53,449 nt of DNA from Micavibrio sp. TMED27 (lineage in GTDB: Bacteria > Pseudomonadota > Alphaproteobacteria > Micavibrionales > Micavibrionaceae): positions 1-53,449 of the forward strand of contig NHCG01000004.1 of NCBI GenBank assembly GCA_002167715.1, given 5' to 3'. Under the pieces are notes generated by a model, which searched no databases, was not told the DNA's origin, and was given only the letters and a program-made list of their open reading frames with translations. Position numbers and translations under genes: made by a program. Positions 25,365 through 32,259 of this stretch are shown piece after piece. The stretch's first letter is position 1; the number at the start of each line of letters is the position of its first letter.

Positions 25365-26252
25365 TCATGCCTCCCTGCCTGTGGTCTTTTTTCCCGGCCG
25401 GTTGACCAGAACAATGCCCAGCACCGTCAGGACGATACCGCCCGCTGTTAAAAACCCGATGCTTTCCTGATAGAACAGTACGCCCATAGCCAGCCCAAAG
25501 ATGGGCACCAGAAAACTGAAGGCGTTGGCGCGGTTGAGTTCGACCTCTCCCAAAACGCGATACCAAAGCCAATAGGCCAGCGCCGTGCCCGGCAGGGCCA
25601 GCCCCAGCAGGCTCAGAATGAAGGGCGCATTCCATGTCACGGCGCTCATATCCTCTGTAAAGAGGGCGATAACGGCCAGAAACAAACTTCCGATGACCAG
25701 CTGCCAACCCATCGCGCTCAAGGCGTCGATGCGCCGCGCCATATACCGGATTAAAACATTGCTGAGCGTAATGCCCACAGCGCCCAGAATGATGTAGAAA
25801 ATCCCCAAAGCGTAATTGCCGCCCGTATCCGAAAGCAGCGAGGGCAGCGCGATCAGGACAATGCCTGTAAAGCCGAGCAACAACCCGGCTTTGCCTTTGC
25901 CGTCCAGATGTTCTTTTAAGACTGCAGCGGCCAGTACGGCGGCCATGAGAGGTTGTGTGTTGGCGATCACCGTGGCGATGCCCGGCGAGACGAATTCCGA
26001 GGCGTGGAACATACCGAAAAAGCCCAGTGTTGTCGCGCCCAGTCCGATCCCGCACAGCATCAACCAGCTTTTGAGATCGCGCGGTTGCCTGCGTTTCATG
26101 ATCATGGCAGGGATCAGCAGGGCAATCCCGGCCAGAAACGCCCGCATCGCGGCGAAAGTCAAATGCGGCGCATGGGGCAACCCCATCACGATCAAAGGAA
26201 AGCAGATCGCCCATAAAAACATCACAATTATGATTTGCAAGGTATGTGACAT
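25365..26252 (-). CDS. EamA/DMT-superfamily transporter
   Basis: A 295-residue inner-membrane protein with ten helices in two EamA repeats. Each repeat ends with the typical pattern: first GIATVIANTQPLMAAVLAAAVLKE, then LNRANAFSFLVPIFGLAMG followed by FYQESI. It exports an unknown small metabolite or amino acid. AAAAGGATGCG precedes the start. It lies between the CDF-like gene and the channel gene in the long operon. Confidence 0.88.
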   Translation of the reverse strand: MSHTLQIIIVMFLWAICFPLIVMGLPHAPHLTFAAMRAFLAGIALLIPAMIMKRRQPRDLKSWLMLCGIGLGATTLGFFGMFHASEFVSPGIATVIANTQPLMAAVLAAAVLKEHLDGKGKAGLLLGFTGIVLIALPSLLSDTGGNYALGIFYIILGAVGITLSNVLIRYMARRIDALSAMGWQLVIGSLFLAVIALFTEDMSAVTWNAPFILSLLGLALPGTALAYWLWYRVLGEVELNRANAFSFLVPIFGLAMGVLFYQESIGFLTAGGIVLTVLGIVLVNRPGKKTTGREA

Positions 26253-26275
26253 CGCATCCTTTTCTTTGTTTTCCG

Positions 26276-27247
26276 TTATTTTTTTTCACGGTCTTTTTCT
26301 CCCGCAAAATCTATGACTTTCGCCTCTTCCGGCGCCCGGCAGGTTTTTTCCACCTGCAACGTTGTAAAGTAAAAACTGAACGTATTTTTTAACATATCAT
26401 ATGCGCGATCAAGAACTGTTTCGTGATCGGCTTTGGAGCCAATTTTTACATGAGCCATAAACAGGTTTTTTCCTGAAGTCAGTGTCCAGGCGTGAACATG
26501 ATGTACATCCTCCACACCTTCTATTTTTCGCAATCCGTCTATTACATCTTCGACATTGACATCCCGCGGCGCAGACTCCAACAAAATATCAAAGCTCTCC
26601 CTGATAATCCCCCATGACGCCCAGAACAGCACAAGCCCGAACGCCATACCAAGAATGGGGTCAATCGGATTCCAGCCCGTCAGCTGGATCACCAGCGCGG
26701 CCACGATAATGATGATGCTGCCGACGAAGGTCTGCATCACATGCCAAAAGGCCCCTTTCATATTGATGTTACCCTTCAGGCTTTTCCACATAAGACCCAT
26801 GGAAATAAACTCGGTGATCAGGCCGCCCGCCGCAGAAAGAAACATAATGCCTGTCGGCAGTTCAATGCTCGTTTGCAGACGGTTATAGCCCATCCACAAA
26901 ATGTACAGCGCCATTAACAGCAAAAAGACCCCGTTCAACAACGCGCCGGCGATTTCCGCCCGCATCATGCCGAATGTATGAGCGCTGCCGGGCGGGCGCA
27001 TGGCGATGCGGTTGGCGACCAGCGCAATCAGAACACCACCGACCGCTGAAAATGTATGAAACGCATCCGAGATAACGGCAACCGAGCCGGAGTAAAATCC
27101 CAGCCCCAACTCGATCAGAAAATAAATCCCGGTCAGCCAGCCGACAATTTTCAGGGTGCGCGCATCCGCCTCCATGCCGTGAAAACCATGGCCGGATTTT
27201 TCGGACCCCTGTTCGGAATTACCATGCTGTCCATGTTTTTCGGTCAT
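26276..27247 (-). CDS. Cation diffusion facilitator-like protein with altered metal site
   Basis: A 323-residue CDF-family protein: His-rich start (KHGQHGNSEQ, KSGHGFHGME), six helices, and a cytoplasmic domain after residue 230 (VNVEDVIDGLRKIEGVEDVHHVHAWTL). In ordinary members helix 2 carries HxxxD and helix 5 HxxxD, forming the Zn/Cd site. Here helix 2 reads SDAFHTFSAVGG (Ala in place of Asp) and helix 5 reads FWHVMQTFVGS (Thr in place of Asp). The His residues and the first Asp remain. Transport chemistry may therefore be altered, or the protein may have another role. It follows the DUF1269 gene in the operon. Confidence 0.85.
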   Translation of the reverse strand: MTEKHGQHGNSEQGSEKSGHGFHGMEADARTLKIVGWLTGIYFLIELGLGFYSGSVAVISDAFHTFSAVGGVLIALVANRIAMRPPGSAHTFGMMRAEIAGALLNGVFLLLMALYILWMGYNRLQTSIELPTGIMFLSAAGGLITEFISMGLMWKSLKGNINMKGAFWHVMQTFVGSIIIIVAALVIQLTGWNPIDPILGMAFGLVLFWASWGIIRESFDILLESAPRDVNVEDVIDGLRKIEGVEDVHHVHAWTLTSGKNLFMAHVKIGSKADHETVLDRAYDMLKNTFSFYFTTLQVEKTCRAPEEAKVIDFAGEKDREKK

Positions 27248-27273
27248 GCAGTTTTCTTTCTTTCAAAGCGTTT

Positions 27274-27786
27274 CTACGCGGCCTTTTCGCTTTGCAGGGC
27301 TTGTTGTAATTTTTCTTCTACATCTTTCGACAAGGAGGTTTTAATGATGGTGCCGCCTGTGCCTTCCAATTCATCCAAAACCTTATCCACCGTCATTTTG
27401 CGGGTCAGGATAAACAGGGCCGAACAGCACGGCTCCAGCTCCTTGCTTAGATCCTTGATAAAATCATCATCAATGCCGTAATCAGTGGAATACCCAGCCA
27501 GCGCACCGAAGCCCGCACCGATACCGCCGACAACCAGCCAGCCCATAGGTCCGGTAAACAGGAAGCCGATCAGCAATCCCCAGAACGCACCATTCCACGC
27601 CCCTGCGCTTGTCAGGTTGACGGATTGTGTGAGCCTGACTTTGCCGTCCTCACGGCGATGGGCAATCACCGCATCTTCCAGATCAATCAAATATTCGCTT
27701 TCAAGAGAACGCAGCTTTTGCAGCGCTTTTTCCGCGCCGTCCTCTTCGTGCTTAAATATAATGGCGATTAAAGTATTCATAGACAT
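27274..27786 (-). CDS. DUF1269-domain membrane-associated protein
   Basis: A 170-residue protein with a two-helix glycine-rich hairpin (AFWGLLIGFLFTGPMGW and VVGGIGAGFGALAGYSTDYG) inside soluble alpha/beta flanks, as in the DUF1269 family. The C-terminal part (LEPCCSALFILTRKMTVDKVLDEL) also matches. The function is unknown; relatives are often stress-induced. AAAGGAGAAAACC precedes the ATG. It is the second gene of the long operon, after a small basic protein. Confidence 0.8.
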   Translation of the reverse strand: MSMNTLIAIIFKHEEDGAEKALQKLRSLESEYLIDLEDAVIAHRREDGKVRLTQSVNLTSAGAWNGAFWGLLIGFLFTGPMGWLVVGGIGAGFGALAGYSTDYGIDDDFIKDLSKELEPCCSALFILTRKMTVDKVLDELEGTGGTIIKTSLSKDVEEKLQQALQSEKAA

Positions 27787-27815
27787 GGTTTTCTCCTTTT
27801 CATTAAAAATATCGT

Positions 27816-27998
27816 TTAATCCGTTGCCATATCGCAGGCCTGCCGTTCTTTGGGTAAAAGCGCATGCGATTTAGGTCGCAAGGGTTGAGGTTTGGTATTT
27901 TTGGTCACTTTAAAAACCGGAGCCTTGTTTTTTCGCTCCGAATTTTTCTGGAAAAGCCGCAAAGGCTCTCGCTCTATGTGTTTCGGCGCTGTCTGCAT
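27816..27998 (-). CDS. Small basic hypothetical protein, first gene of the long operon
   Basis: A 60-residue, strongly basic and Pro-rich protein (EREPLRLFQKN, KNTKPQPLRPKSHALL) without a membrane segment. It has a very strong ribosome site, AGGAGG, 6 bases from the ATG. The start lies 29 bases downstream of the CGTA element of a candidate ECF promoter. These signals make a real gene likely although I recognise no family. It could be a small regulatory or nucleic-acid-binding protein, or mainly a leader that couples translation of the operon. Confidence 0.65.
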   Translation of the reverse strand: MQTAPKHIEREPLRLFQKNSERKNKAPVFKVTKNTKPQPLRPKSHALLPKERQACDMATD

Positions 27999-28026
27999 AA
28001 TAGGCCTCCTATAACGGTGTTTCTTA

Positions 28027-28052
28027 TACGGTCCATTGGTATTGATCTCTCA
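28027..28052 (-). promoter_or_regulatory. Candidate ECF-sigma promoter of the long metabolic/metal operon
   Basis: Read on the minus strand: a T-tract, TGAGAG (28052-28047), 16 bases, then CGTA (28030-28027). It matches the TGAGGG-N16-CGTA pattern found at four other sites, with one mismatch in the -35 element. The CGTA element is 29 bases upstream of the ATG of the small gene that begins the 23-kb co-directional run. Confidence 0.65.
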
Positions 28053-28058
28053 AAAAAA

Positions 28059-28487
28059 TTAACGTTCATGCGCGGCTCCCGATTGTTTTGGATATAAATA
28101 ATCAAGGATCGGGCACTCGCTCAGCGGCATATCCCCGCCCGGGCAGGCTTCGGAAAGCTTCTCCAGCGCATCATGCATTTTATTAAGCTGTTTAATATTC
28201 TGCCTGGCCTCATCCAACTTTTCATCAGTACGCTCCAGCATGTCCTGACAGGTGGCTGTTTCAGAGGCCTTAAGGGTTAAGAGCGTTTTGATCTCCGCCA
28301 GTTTAAAGCCCAAATCTTTGGAACGGCGGACAAACTGAACAAGGCGGATACTGTCCTCACTATAAAGCCGGTATCCCGCCTCAGAACGGCCTTCAGGATG
28401 GATCAGGCCCAATTGCTCGTAATAGCGAATTGTATCCGTGCGCACGCCGCTTTCCTTTGCCAATTGTCCTATGGTTAAATTGCCCAT
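28059..28487 (-). CDS. MerR-family heavy-metal-responsive regulator
   Basis: A 142-residue MerR protein: winged HTH (LTIGQLAKESGVRTDTIRYY, EAGYRLYSEDSIRLVQFVRR), a coiled dimerisation helix and a metal loop at the C-terminus with ACPGGDMPLSECPIL. Two Cys separated by nine residues resemble the CueR/ZntR-type sites. Another Cys (TATCQDM) lies at the start of the long helix, as in ZntR/MerR. The second of two adjacent ATGs has better spacing to GAGGAA. A textbook MerR promoter with a 20-base spacer lies just upstream, so it probably controls itself, and perhaps the YYGCC gene further upstream. The metal is not certain: Zn, Cd, Pb, Hg and Cu are all possible. Confidence 0.9.
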   Translation of the reverse strand: MGNLTIGQLAKESGVRTDTIRYYEQLGLIHPEGRSEAGYRLYSEDSIRLVQFVRRSKDLGFKLAEIKTLLTLKASETATCQDMLERTDEKLDEARQNIKQLNKMHDALEKLSEACPGGDMPLSECPILDYLYPKQSGAAHER

Positions 28488-28510
28488 CATTTCCTCTTCT
28501 TTCAGACCGG

Positions 28511-28542
28511 ATCCTACACCTTTGAGTACACTCCAAGGTCAA
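28511..28542 (-). promoter_or_regulatory. MerR-type promoter/operator of the MerR gene
   Basis: Minus strand: -35 TTGACC (28542-28537), a 20-base spacer containing the dyad TTGGAGTGTACTCAA, and -10 TAGGAT (28516-28511). The spacer is longer than the usual 17 bases, the feature that MerR activators correct by twisting DNA. The start codon lies about 25 bases further on. Confidence 0.85.
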
Positions 28543-28656
28543 TCCAAAAAATTTTAATATTCTATATTTATGGGTTTTCCTGTCATTTTGTTACAGACGC
28601 ACTCCATGAGCTTGTGTTGCTTCACGTTTTTTTGGTCATCTTTGATTAAGCCTCTT

Positions 28657-29109
28657 TCAATTTCTATGCGGCATCCCGCTCATAGAGTCATGTTCATCTG
28701 CTTTGGGCATTAAGCCTGCGGCATAAGTGTAAAAATTTTCTTCGTTTTCGAAGTAGTAAACTGTCCTATCGGGACTTGTGCCAATCACAGCTTCAGCCTT
28801 ATCTACGGTATTGCCACTGACCGGATCGGTAGCGCTGCGCATGGCCGGAACTTTTTCAAGTTTCGTTTTGCACATCGGGCAACAGCCGTAATATGTTTTG
28901 CCTTCAACTTCGACAGAAATTTGCGGACTGTCATAGCTTTGGTTATTCACCATGCAAACATATTGCGCTTCAACCGGCTTCAGCCAACTGCTGTGCGCTT
29001 CGTGACTCTGCCCGCCTGGTTCGGCATGCGCTACAAAAGGAATGGTTAATAAGCCCGACAAAAACAAGCCTCCTGTAACAAATAGCAGTTGCATCAGTTT
29101 TTTCATCAT
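28657..29109 (-). CDS. Periplasmic TRASH-like (YYGCC) metal-binding protein, copy 2
   Basis: A 150-residue precursor; the start at 29109 has AAAAGGAG seven bases upstream and gives a proper signal peptide ending near AHA. The mature protein has the same layout as the protein at 13482-13925: AQYVCMVNN, then GKTYYGCCPMCKTKLEK, DPVSGNTVDKA, EAVIG and VYYFENEEN. It ends with a Met/His-rich tail (EHDSMSGMPHRN). I infer a periplasmic metal-binding role. A MerR-like dyad (29139-29153) nearly identical to that of the downstream merR gene lies in front of it, so regulation by that MerR protein is likely. Confidence 0.78.
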   Translation of the reverse strand: MMKKLMQLLFVTGGLFLSGLLTIPFVAHAEPGGQSHEAHSSWLKPVEAQYVCMVNNQSYDSPQISVEVEGKTYYGCCPMCKTKLEKVPAMRSATDPVSGNTVDKAEAVIGTSPDRTVYYFENEENFYTYAAGLMPKADEHDSMSGMPHRN

Positions 29110-29138
29110 TTTCTCCTTTTCTCTTATAATGTAAGGGT

Positions 29139-29153
29139 TTGAGCGCACTCCAA
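29139..29153 (-). promoter_or_regulatory. Candidate MerR operator upstream of the YYGCC gene
   Basis: TTGGAGTGCGCTCAA on the minus strand differs at only two of 15 central positions from the operator inside the merR promoter (28522-28536). It is followed by TACATT as a possible -10, 5 bases beyond the dyad, and preceded by CTGGTC as a weak -35 with a 20-base spacer. The weak -35 is compatible with activator dependence. Confidence 0.6.
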
Positions 29154-29163
29154 GACCAGGCCT

Positions 29164-29298
29164 TTAATGGCTGTGACCGCCATGACCGCCACTTTGATGC
29201 TGCCCACCGGGAGGCACATAGCCCTTGTCCGAACAGGCTGTAACAGTGGTGCCCACCAAAAATAAAAGTGCGATAGCGAATAAAGATTTTTTCATCAT
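29164..29298 (-). CDS. Small His/Gly-rich lipoprotein
   Basis: A 44-residue precursor with a lipoprotein signal (MMKKSLFAIALLFLVGTTVT then A-C-S). The mature part is only about 22 residues: CSDKGYVPPGGQHQSGGHGG and HSH. AGAAGGAAACACT precedes the first of two ATGs. His-Gly tails of this sort bind copper or nickel. It follows the DUF2231 gene and precedes the YYGCC gene region on the same strand. I recognise no named family. Confidence 0.65.
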   Translation of the reverse strand: MMKKSLFAIALLFLVGTTVTACSDKGYVPPGGQHQSGGHGGHSH

Positions 29299-29335
29299 AG
29301 TGTTTCCTTCTCGTTTGGTTGTGTGTGTTTTAAAC

Positions 29336-29884
29336 TCAGTGATCATGTGAACCGTGCCCGTCTTCTTCAGCGGCATTATCATTATGCGCTTCGTTTGAAC
29401 CGCCATGAGAATGGCTGCCATGATCGCCGTCTCCCTCAATCTGCGGCATCGACATCACGCCCAGACCGTAACGGTAAACGGCTTCGCCACCCTTAAATCC
29501 GGTTACACCCAGCAAGCCCGTAGCCAGCAGGATAAGAACGACAAAACCGGAGCTGACGGATTTAGCGCCGCGATGCTTCGCCATAGACCAGAGCGCCAAT
29601 GCGCCAAATATCGTGGCTGTCACCAGCGCCCAGTTTTTATGATCCGTCATGGCGGCATGAGAGGGCGCATCATGCGCCACAGTGTTATAGGCATAGAAAC
29701 CGGCCAAAACGGTCCCGATGGTGATAATTGCACCAATCCAAAGGTTCCACCTCGCAACCAGCAGCAGATTGGCATTTTTAAGAGCCCGTCCAGCCAGATA
29801 GAGCAGCCCCGATATGCTTAAAAGCGCGACAGTAAAATGCACCAGAATCGGATGCCAGTTCGGTATGATTTCTATGTCCATCAT
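29336..29884 (-). CDS. DUF2231-like membrane protein with His/Asp-rich tail
   Basis: A 182-residue membrane protein of four helices. The start at 29884 has GAGAGGAA upstream. The first segment NWHPILVHFTVALLSISGLLY carries the conserved HPxxVHFxVAL motif of DUF2231, possibly involved in heme or metal. The tail contains many His and Asp residues (DGDHGSHSHGG, NEAHNDNAAEEDGHGSHDH). It lies directly behind the cupredoxin-CusF gene and presumably in its transcript. Function is unknown; membrane redox or copper handling are guesses. Confidence 0.75.
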   Translation of the reverse strand: MMDIEIIPNWHPILVHFTVALLSISGLLYLAGRALKNANLLLVARWNLWIGAIITIGTVLAGFYAYNTVAHDAPSHAAMTDHKNWALVTATIFGALALWSMAKHRGAKSVSSGFVVLILLATGLLGVTGFKGGEAVYRYGLGVMSMPQIEGDGDHGSHSHGGSNEAHNDNAAEEDGHGSHDH

Positions 29885-29908
29885 GGCTGTTATTCCTCTC
29901 AATTGATA

Positions 29909-30714
29909 TTAGTGATCATGACCGCCATGGCCGTCTCCGTTATCGCCCCCGTGCTTCATGCCCTCATGCATGGGACAATCCATACCGGGTTTGCACTGTT
30001 TGGGATCATGCTGACCGTTTGATTTCATGATTTTGGTAATGCGGTAAACCTTGTCATCGTCAAGTTCGATATGAAATTTGATCTTTTCATCCGGAGCCAG
30101 AGCTTTTAGATCAACCCCCTCAGCAACATCAAGATCCATGGTCATTTCCGGCCAGCTCAGCGCAGGGATTGGTTCATGTGAGAGGTTGATTTTATTGTTA
30201 GCCAGATCAACGCTATGAATAACGCCTGTTCCCATGGCACTTTTTGAAGCGCTTGCTTTGTTGTCGCCATGGTTGCTATGACCATGTGCGCCGTGATCAT
30301 GATTGTGAGCGCCCCCTTGCATCTCTTCCGGCGCAGAAGGCGCACCGACTGTAATCATACCTTTCATACCGGCCGCAGCATGCGGATGACAGTGATAGCT
30401 ATAGGTTCCTGCCGTATTGAAAGTGTAAGACCAGCTCGCGCCTTCTTCCTCCAGCATCGGGCTTTCAAAAAACTCCGCGCCTTTGGGCACAGCATCGGCC
30501 ATGGCGTTGTGCATGTCTTCCTGCACATTCACCCATTTGATGGTGTCTCCTGGTTGGATCGTAAGTTCGGCTGGCTCAAAATAATAAACCTGCTCGGCAT
30601 CCAGATTGGTGACCATTTTAACGGTGTATTCCTTGGCCATGGCTTGCGATCCAACAGCCGTAAAGGACATCAGAACAGCCCCCAAAGCCAGTGTTTTTTT
30701 TTAATAAAATTCAT
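29909..30714 (-). CDS. Cupredoxin-CusF fusion, copper-binding periplasmic protein (frameshift in A9 tract)
   Basis: The mature protein has a plastocyanin-like cupredoxin domain: FEPAELTIQPGDTIKWVN, a His ligand in MHNAM, and the type 1 site YSYHCHPHAAAGMKG. A His-rich linker (HNHDHGAHGHSNHGDNK) leads to a CusF-like domain with the Cu(I) site WPEMTM, and a Met/His-rich tail. The natural start is the ATG at 30712-30714, with AAGGAG upstream. From there the frame reads MNFIKKK and breaks in a run of nine A (30694-30702 region); one extra A would give a perfect signal peptide (KTLALGAVLMSFTAVGS, then AMA). The uninterrupted frame starts at a TTG at 30685. It could be phase variation, a decayed allele or a sequencing error. 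Confidence 0.8.
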
Positions 30715-30761
30715 GTGTAACGCTCCTTACAACGGTTGAAAAAACGAACTTGTAAGACTGT

Positions 30762-30787
30762 TACGAACCGGGTTGGACTACCCCTCA
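30762..30787 (-). promoter_or_regulatory. Candidate ECF-sigma promoter of the cupredoxin-CusF gene
   Basis: Minus strand: T-tract, TGAGGG (30787-30782), 16 bases, CGTA (30765-30762). The natural ATG follows 48 bases downstream. It matches the shared pattern exactly. Confidence 0.7.
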
Positions 30788-30850
30788 AAAAAATTTAAAA
30801 ACATAAATGATGTAATGGAAGTCATTTGATCACGATAAATATCGCGCCAA

Positions 30851-30887
30851 AAGGGAATGCAGACCATTGCTGTTGCTACATTCCCTT
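30851..30887 (-). terminator. Candidate hairpin terminator
   Basis: AAGGGAATG and CATTCCCTT form a perfect 9-bp stem with a 19-base loop that has further pairing potential. It lies 25 bases after the stop of the small secreted-protein gene at 30912. The 3' side is CCCTTTTGG, so the U-run is poor. It may end that transcript before the next ECF promoter. Confidence 0.45.
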
Positions 30888-30911
30888 GAATTGGGCGATG
30901 TCATAAAAAAT

Positions 30912-31145
30912 CTAGTTATTATAACGCTCACTCTTTTCATGTGCCGCTTTGTTATCCGTAGTCTTTTTGGATTTGGCTTCATGAGATTTTTTGTGCTGTG
31001 CCTTCTCACTTTGCACGACATATTGTGCAACGCCTTCCGGATTATTGCCCGGAATCGTCTGCGGATTTCCACCCGCATAAGCAACATTGGCAAGCGCCAC
31101 CGTGCCGATGGCAAGAACAGCTGTATGTAGAACATGTCTGGTCAT
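30912..31145 (-). CDS. Small secreted Lys/His-rich protein
   Basis: A 77-residue precursor with a signal peptide (TAVLAIGTVALANVAYA) and a mature part that is Lys/His-rich and polar (EKAQHKKSHEAKSKKTTDNK). AAAAGGAG lies about 7 bases before the ATG. A full match to the shared ECF promoter pattern lies 52 bases upstream, so expression with the copper regulon is likely. I recognise no family. The composition suggests an unstructured periplasmic peptide. Confidence 0.65.
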   Translation of the reverse strand: MTRHVLHTAVLAIGTVALANVAYAGGNPQTIPGNNPEGVAQYVVQSEKAQHKKSHEAKSKKTTDNKAAHEKSERYNN

Positions 31146-31196
31146 TTTTAGAACTCCTTTTCATCTGTAATGAACAAAAACAACGTACATATATTC

Positions 31197-31222
31197 TACG
31201 GTGCGGTGGGGCTTACCCCTCA
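31197..31222 (-). promoter_or_regulatory. Candidate ECF-sigma promoter of the small secreted-protein gene
   Basis: Minus strand: TGAGGG (31222-31217), 16 bases, CGTA (31200-31197). The start codon of the 77-residue protein follows 52 bases downstream. Exact match to the shared pattern, preceded by an A/T-rich tract. Confidence 0.7.
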
Positions 31223-31302
31223 GATTTTTTCTTTTGTAGAAAATTGAGATATCTGGGTTTATCTGATAAAGATGAAACTCAATCAAAATCATGGAAGATC
31301 GT

Positions 31303-31533
31303 ATGGTTGATGAACTCAAACCCATTGAAAAAAGCTGGTTTACTGATCGTATACGCCTTGGAGAGCGTTACTTAAAAGATTGTATTGATAAGATTGCCAA
31401 TAAAAACGCTTACACCAAAAATAAAATCAAGAAACGGCAGGAAAAAGATGAGCCGGAAGACGGTAACCCTTCGCCCTATGAAGGCCTGAGTATTTCAAAA
31501 GAAAAACCACATTCTCTCGATGAAGAAATTTAG
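31303..31533 (+). CDS. Small charged hypothetical protein
   Basis: One of few plus-strand genes: 76 residues, highly charged (KNKIKKRQEKDEPEDGNP) with an ordered-looking first half (IEKSWFTDRIRLGERYLKDCI). I prefer the ATG at 31303, which has GGAAG five bases upstream, to the ATG at 31291. It ends 4 bases before the stop of the convergent dsbA-like gene. The codon pattern appears coding, but no family is recognised. Confidence is limited. Confidence 0.5.
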   Translation: MVDELKPIEKSWFTDRIRLGERYLKDCIDKIANKNAYTKNKIKKRQEKDEPEDGNPSPYEGLSISKEKPHSLDEEI

Positions 31534-31536
31534 ACT

Positions 31537-32259
31537 TCATCCTTCAGATTTTTTGAGCAAAACATCAATGACCCGGCGCATGGCCTTAAAGCGCTTCTGA
31601 CCGCTATAGAGTCTGCCATTGATAAAAACAGTCGGCGTGGAGCTTATATTGAGAGTCTCGCGCGCTTTTTGCTGTTCGGCGGCTAGGGCTTCTTTTTGTT
31701 CGTCGTTATTCAGACAACGCTCTATGTCTGCACCGCTCATTCCAGCTGCCTTAAAATAATCTCTGAGATGGCTGCGCGGATCATCGGCCACCGCCCATAT
31801 ATCCTGATTGGCAAATAATGTGTCGATCACAGGCTTGGCTCTTTCGGACGGAAGGCAGGTTAAAAGCAAAGCGCCGTCCAGCGCCGGGGCATTGAGCGGA
31901 TAATGCCGGAAAACATAACGAACCTGACCGTTGCGTATATATGAAGGTTCAAGCGGTTTGACGGCTTCTGCATGAAAATGTTTACAGCTTCCGCAGGTCA
32001 GAGAGGCATATTCAACAATCGTCACGGGCGCATCTTCATCCCCGTAAGCAATTTCAAACGGGCGGCTTTGTTCCATAAAGGCCGCGTCAGCAGGTGTGCT
32101 GCTTAAAGGCAAGCGCGTCTCTTTCCATACGATAAAGCCTACAATCACCAAAATTCCCGTGCCTATAAGCAAGAGCCATGAATATTCTTCCCACCATGGG
32201 GCGGAAGGGTGCGTGATTGTTTTTTTATAGCGTGCCCGCCGCTTGCGTCTATTGGCCAT
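31537..32259 (-). CDS. Membrane-anchored DsbA/Com1-like thiol oxidoreductase
   Basis: A 240-residue protein with a basic N-terminus, one membrane helix (YSWLLLIGTGILVIVGFIVW) and a periplasmic thioredoxin fold. The active site is SLTCGSCKHFH (CGSC), and the cis-Pro loop is SSTPTVFINGR, as in DsbA/DsbG-type Com1 proteins. It should oxidise or isomerise disulfides of exported proteins, such as Cys-rich copper proteins. The start overlaps the tlpA stop, and it is the last gene of the cusCBA operon. Confidence 0.9.
   Translation of the reverse strand: MANRRKRRARYKKTITHPSAPWWEEYSWLLLIGTGILVIVGFIVWKETRLPLSSTPADAAFMEQSRPFEIAYGDEDAPVTIVEYASLTCGSCKHFHAEAVKPLEPSYIRNGQVRYVFRHYPLNAPALDGALLLTCLPSERAKPVIDTLFANQDIWAVADDPRSHLRDYFKAAGMSGADIERCLNNDEQKEALAAEQQKARETLNISSTPTVFINGRLYSGQKRFKAMRRVIDVLLKKSEG

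Noticed and set aside
25357-26307. A 316-codon frame covering the EamA gene in another frame
   Set aside because: Composition is Arg/His/Gly-rich without any motif, and it overlaps completely with a transporter gene that has ten clear helices and a good ribosome site; a shadow frame.
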